Below are positions 63,520 to 64,000 of a stretch of 64,000 nt of DNA, in pieces (positions within the stretch are counted from its first letter, which is position 1; the number at the start of each line of letters is the position of its first letter). The position numbers were made by a program, and so were the translations under genes. The DNA comes from Ancylomarina longa (GTDB lineage Bacteria; Bacteroidota; Bacteroidia; Bacteroidales; Marinifilaceae), in NCBI RefSeq assembly GCF_003996985.1, contig NZ_RJJX01000017.1:1-64000 (forward strand). Reading direction: 5' to 3'. The notes below the pieces were generated by a model. The model was not told the origin of the DNA, did no database searches, and saw nothing but the letters and a program-made list of their open reading frames with translations.

Positions 63520-64000
63520 CTATTCTTCGTTAAGTGTTTCTTCCTTCTTTTTTGTGCGACCGTCCAGAATTTTATTATACACCTCAATTAGCTGATTAAT
63601 TTCTTTCGCCACTTCGGTGTAAATAGCATCACCACTTAATGTAGCATGAGCTTCCATATGTTTGAGGAGATCGCGGTAACAATCGGTAATTTGTTTTCGG
63701 TAATCGATCATTTTAAGTTCGGGTTCGTTAGCATCATTTTTTAAACGCTCTAAAAACCTTGTCTCAAACTGTGCATTAATTATTTCTAATCGATCTACCC
63801 ATTGGTCTAAGTGCAAAAGATTAACAGCATTGGATAGTGCATCATCAGATTTCCATTTTTTTACAATCTTTCCAATTGCATTGGTTTCTAATTGATAGTT
63901 TAAGCGGGGAATATCATCGCCAAAGCTATTGAAAGATTTCATCAGCAAATCGGCATCGGCTCTTGTTGCTTCCTCGTAATGATGCGAATATCCTCTTATA
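63520..64000 (-). CDS. DUF6261-like protein, cut by the window end
   Basis: The frame is open to the window end: the visible part reads IRGYSHHYEEATRADADLLM, KSFNSFGDDIPRLNYQLETN and continues to KKKEETLNEE. The N-terminus is missing. Helical, Leu/Asp-rich; IRGYxxHYEEA and LHLDQWVDRLEIINAQFETR recall DUF6261. The gene at 50582 looks related in layout. Function unknown. Confidence 0.6.
   Translation of the reverse strand, partial: IRGYSHHYEEATRADADLLMKSFNSFGDDIPRLNYQLETNAIGKIVKKWKSDDALSNAVNLLHLDQWVDRLEIINAQFETRFLERLKNDANEPELKMIDYRKQITDCYRDLLKHMEAHATLSGDAIYTEVAKEINQLIEVYNKILDGRTKKKEETLNEE

Overview
This AT-rich window comes from a Bacteroidota chromosome. The evidence is an OMP_b-brl_3 TonB-type receptor, DUF6261-like proteins, several lipoproteins, and promoters of the Bacteroidota TTTG / TAnnTTTG type. 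The mix of anaerobic redox genes, a periplasmic Ni superoxide dismutase and marine-type accessory genes suggests a Marinilabiliales/Marinifilaceae-like marine or sediment organism. That placement is inference; no rRNA gene is present and I see no tRNA.

Layout. 0-10.5 kb: a nonsense-interrupted SRPBCC gene, a membrane protein, nadA, a secreted protein, cutC, a transglutaminase lipoprotein, deoB and a YbiT-like ABC-F ATPase. 10.8-21.4 kb: a TPR histidine kinase, an aldo/keto reductase, the complete pstSCAB-phoU operon behind an 11-bp-phased Pho box, a sirtuin and fabG. 21.8-29.5 kb: DUF3179 lipoprotein and outer-membrane protein, divergent from a Ni superoxide dismutase, then a Crp/Fnr regulator, a spondin-domain lipoprotein, an ATP-grasp protein and sfsA. 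30-39.6 kb: PlsC-like acyltransferase, patatin, TonB-type receptor, TauE/SafE, MarC, secreted MsrB, a hydrolase, an orphan receiver protein, a chloramphenicol acetyltransferase-like protein and a DUF2007 protein.

39.6-42.7 kb is a decay zone. It holds an IS200/IS605-like remnant with a frameshifted transposase, a deletion/nonsense remnant of an outer-membrane protein, a short coding remnant, a rarD/EamA pseudogene with two Trp-to-TGA stops and a frameshift, and a complete IS1595-family element (13-bp inverted repeats, 8-bp target duplication) whose transposase carries an amber codon.

42.8-50.0 kb is the most interesting part. A Crp/Fnr regulator is divergent, across a perfect CRP-type palindrome, from an eight-gene operon: two DsrE-like proteins, TusA, an MvhD-like protein, two HdrA-like flavoproteins, a small winged-helix-like protein and a membrane HdrC/QmoC-like protein. 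There is no HdrB, no DsrAB, no AprAB and no lipoate-binding protein. The set looks like a QmoABC-type quinone-linked complex wired to sulfur-carrier proteins. I infer a sulfane-sulfur/menaquinone electron-transfer system under redox control.

50-64 kb: DUF5808 and DUF6261-like proteins, a second TPR histidine kinase, an amidase, an acyl-CoA synthetase, mazG, a methyltransferase, a VF530 protein, a B12-binding radical SAM protein, a DEAD-box helicase and a DUF6261-like gene cut by the window edge.

Four intergenic gaps (about 21.6, 29.8, 51.7 and 58.7 kb) hold degenerate tandem arrays. Their sequences are unrelated, yet all share a period near 41 bp, which is two half-units of about 20.5 bp, or four helical turns. 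Existing feature classes do not explain this.
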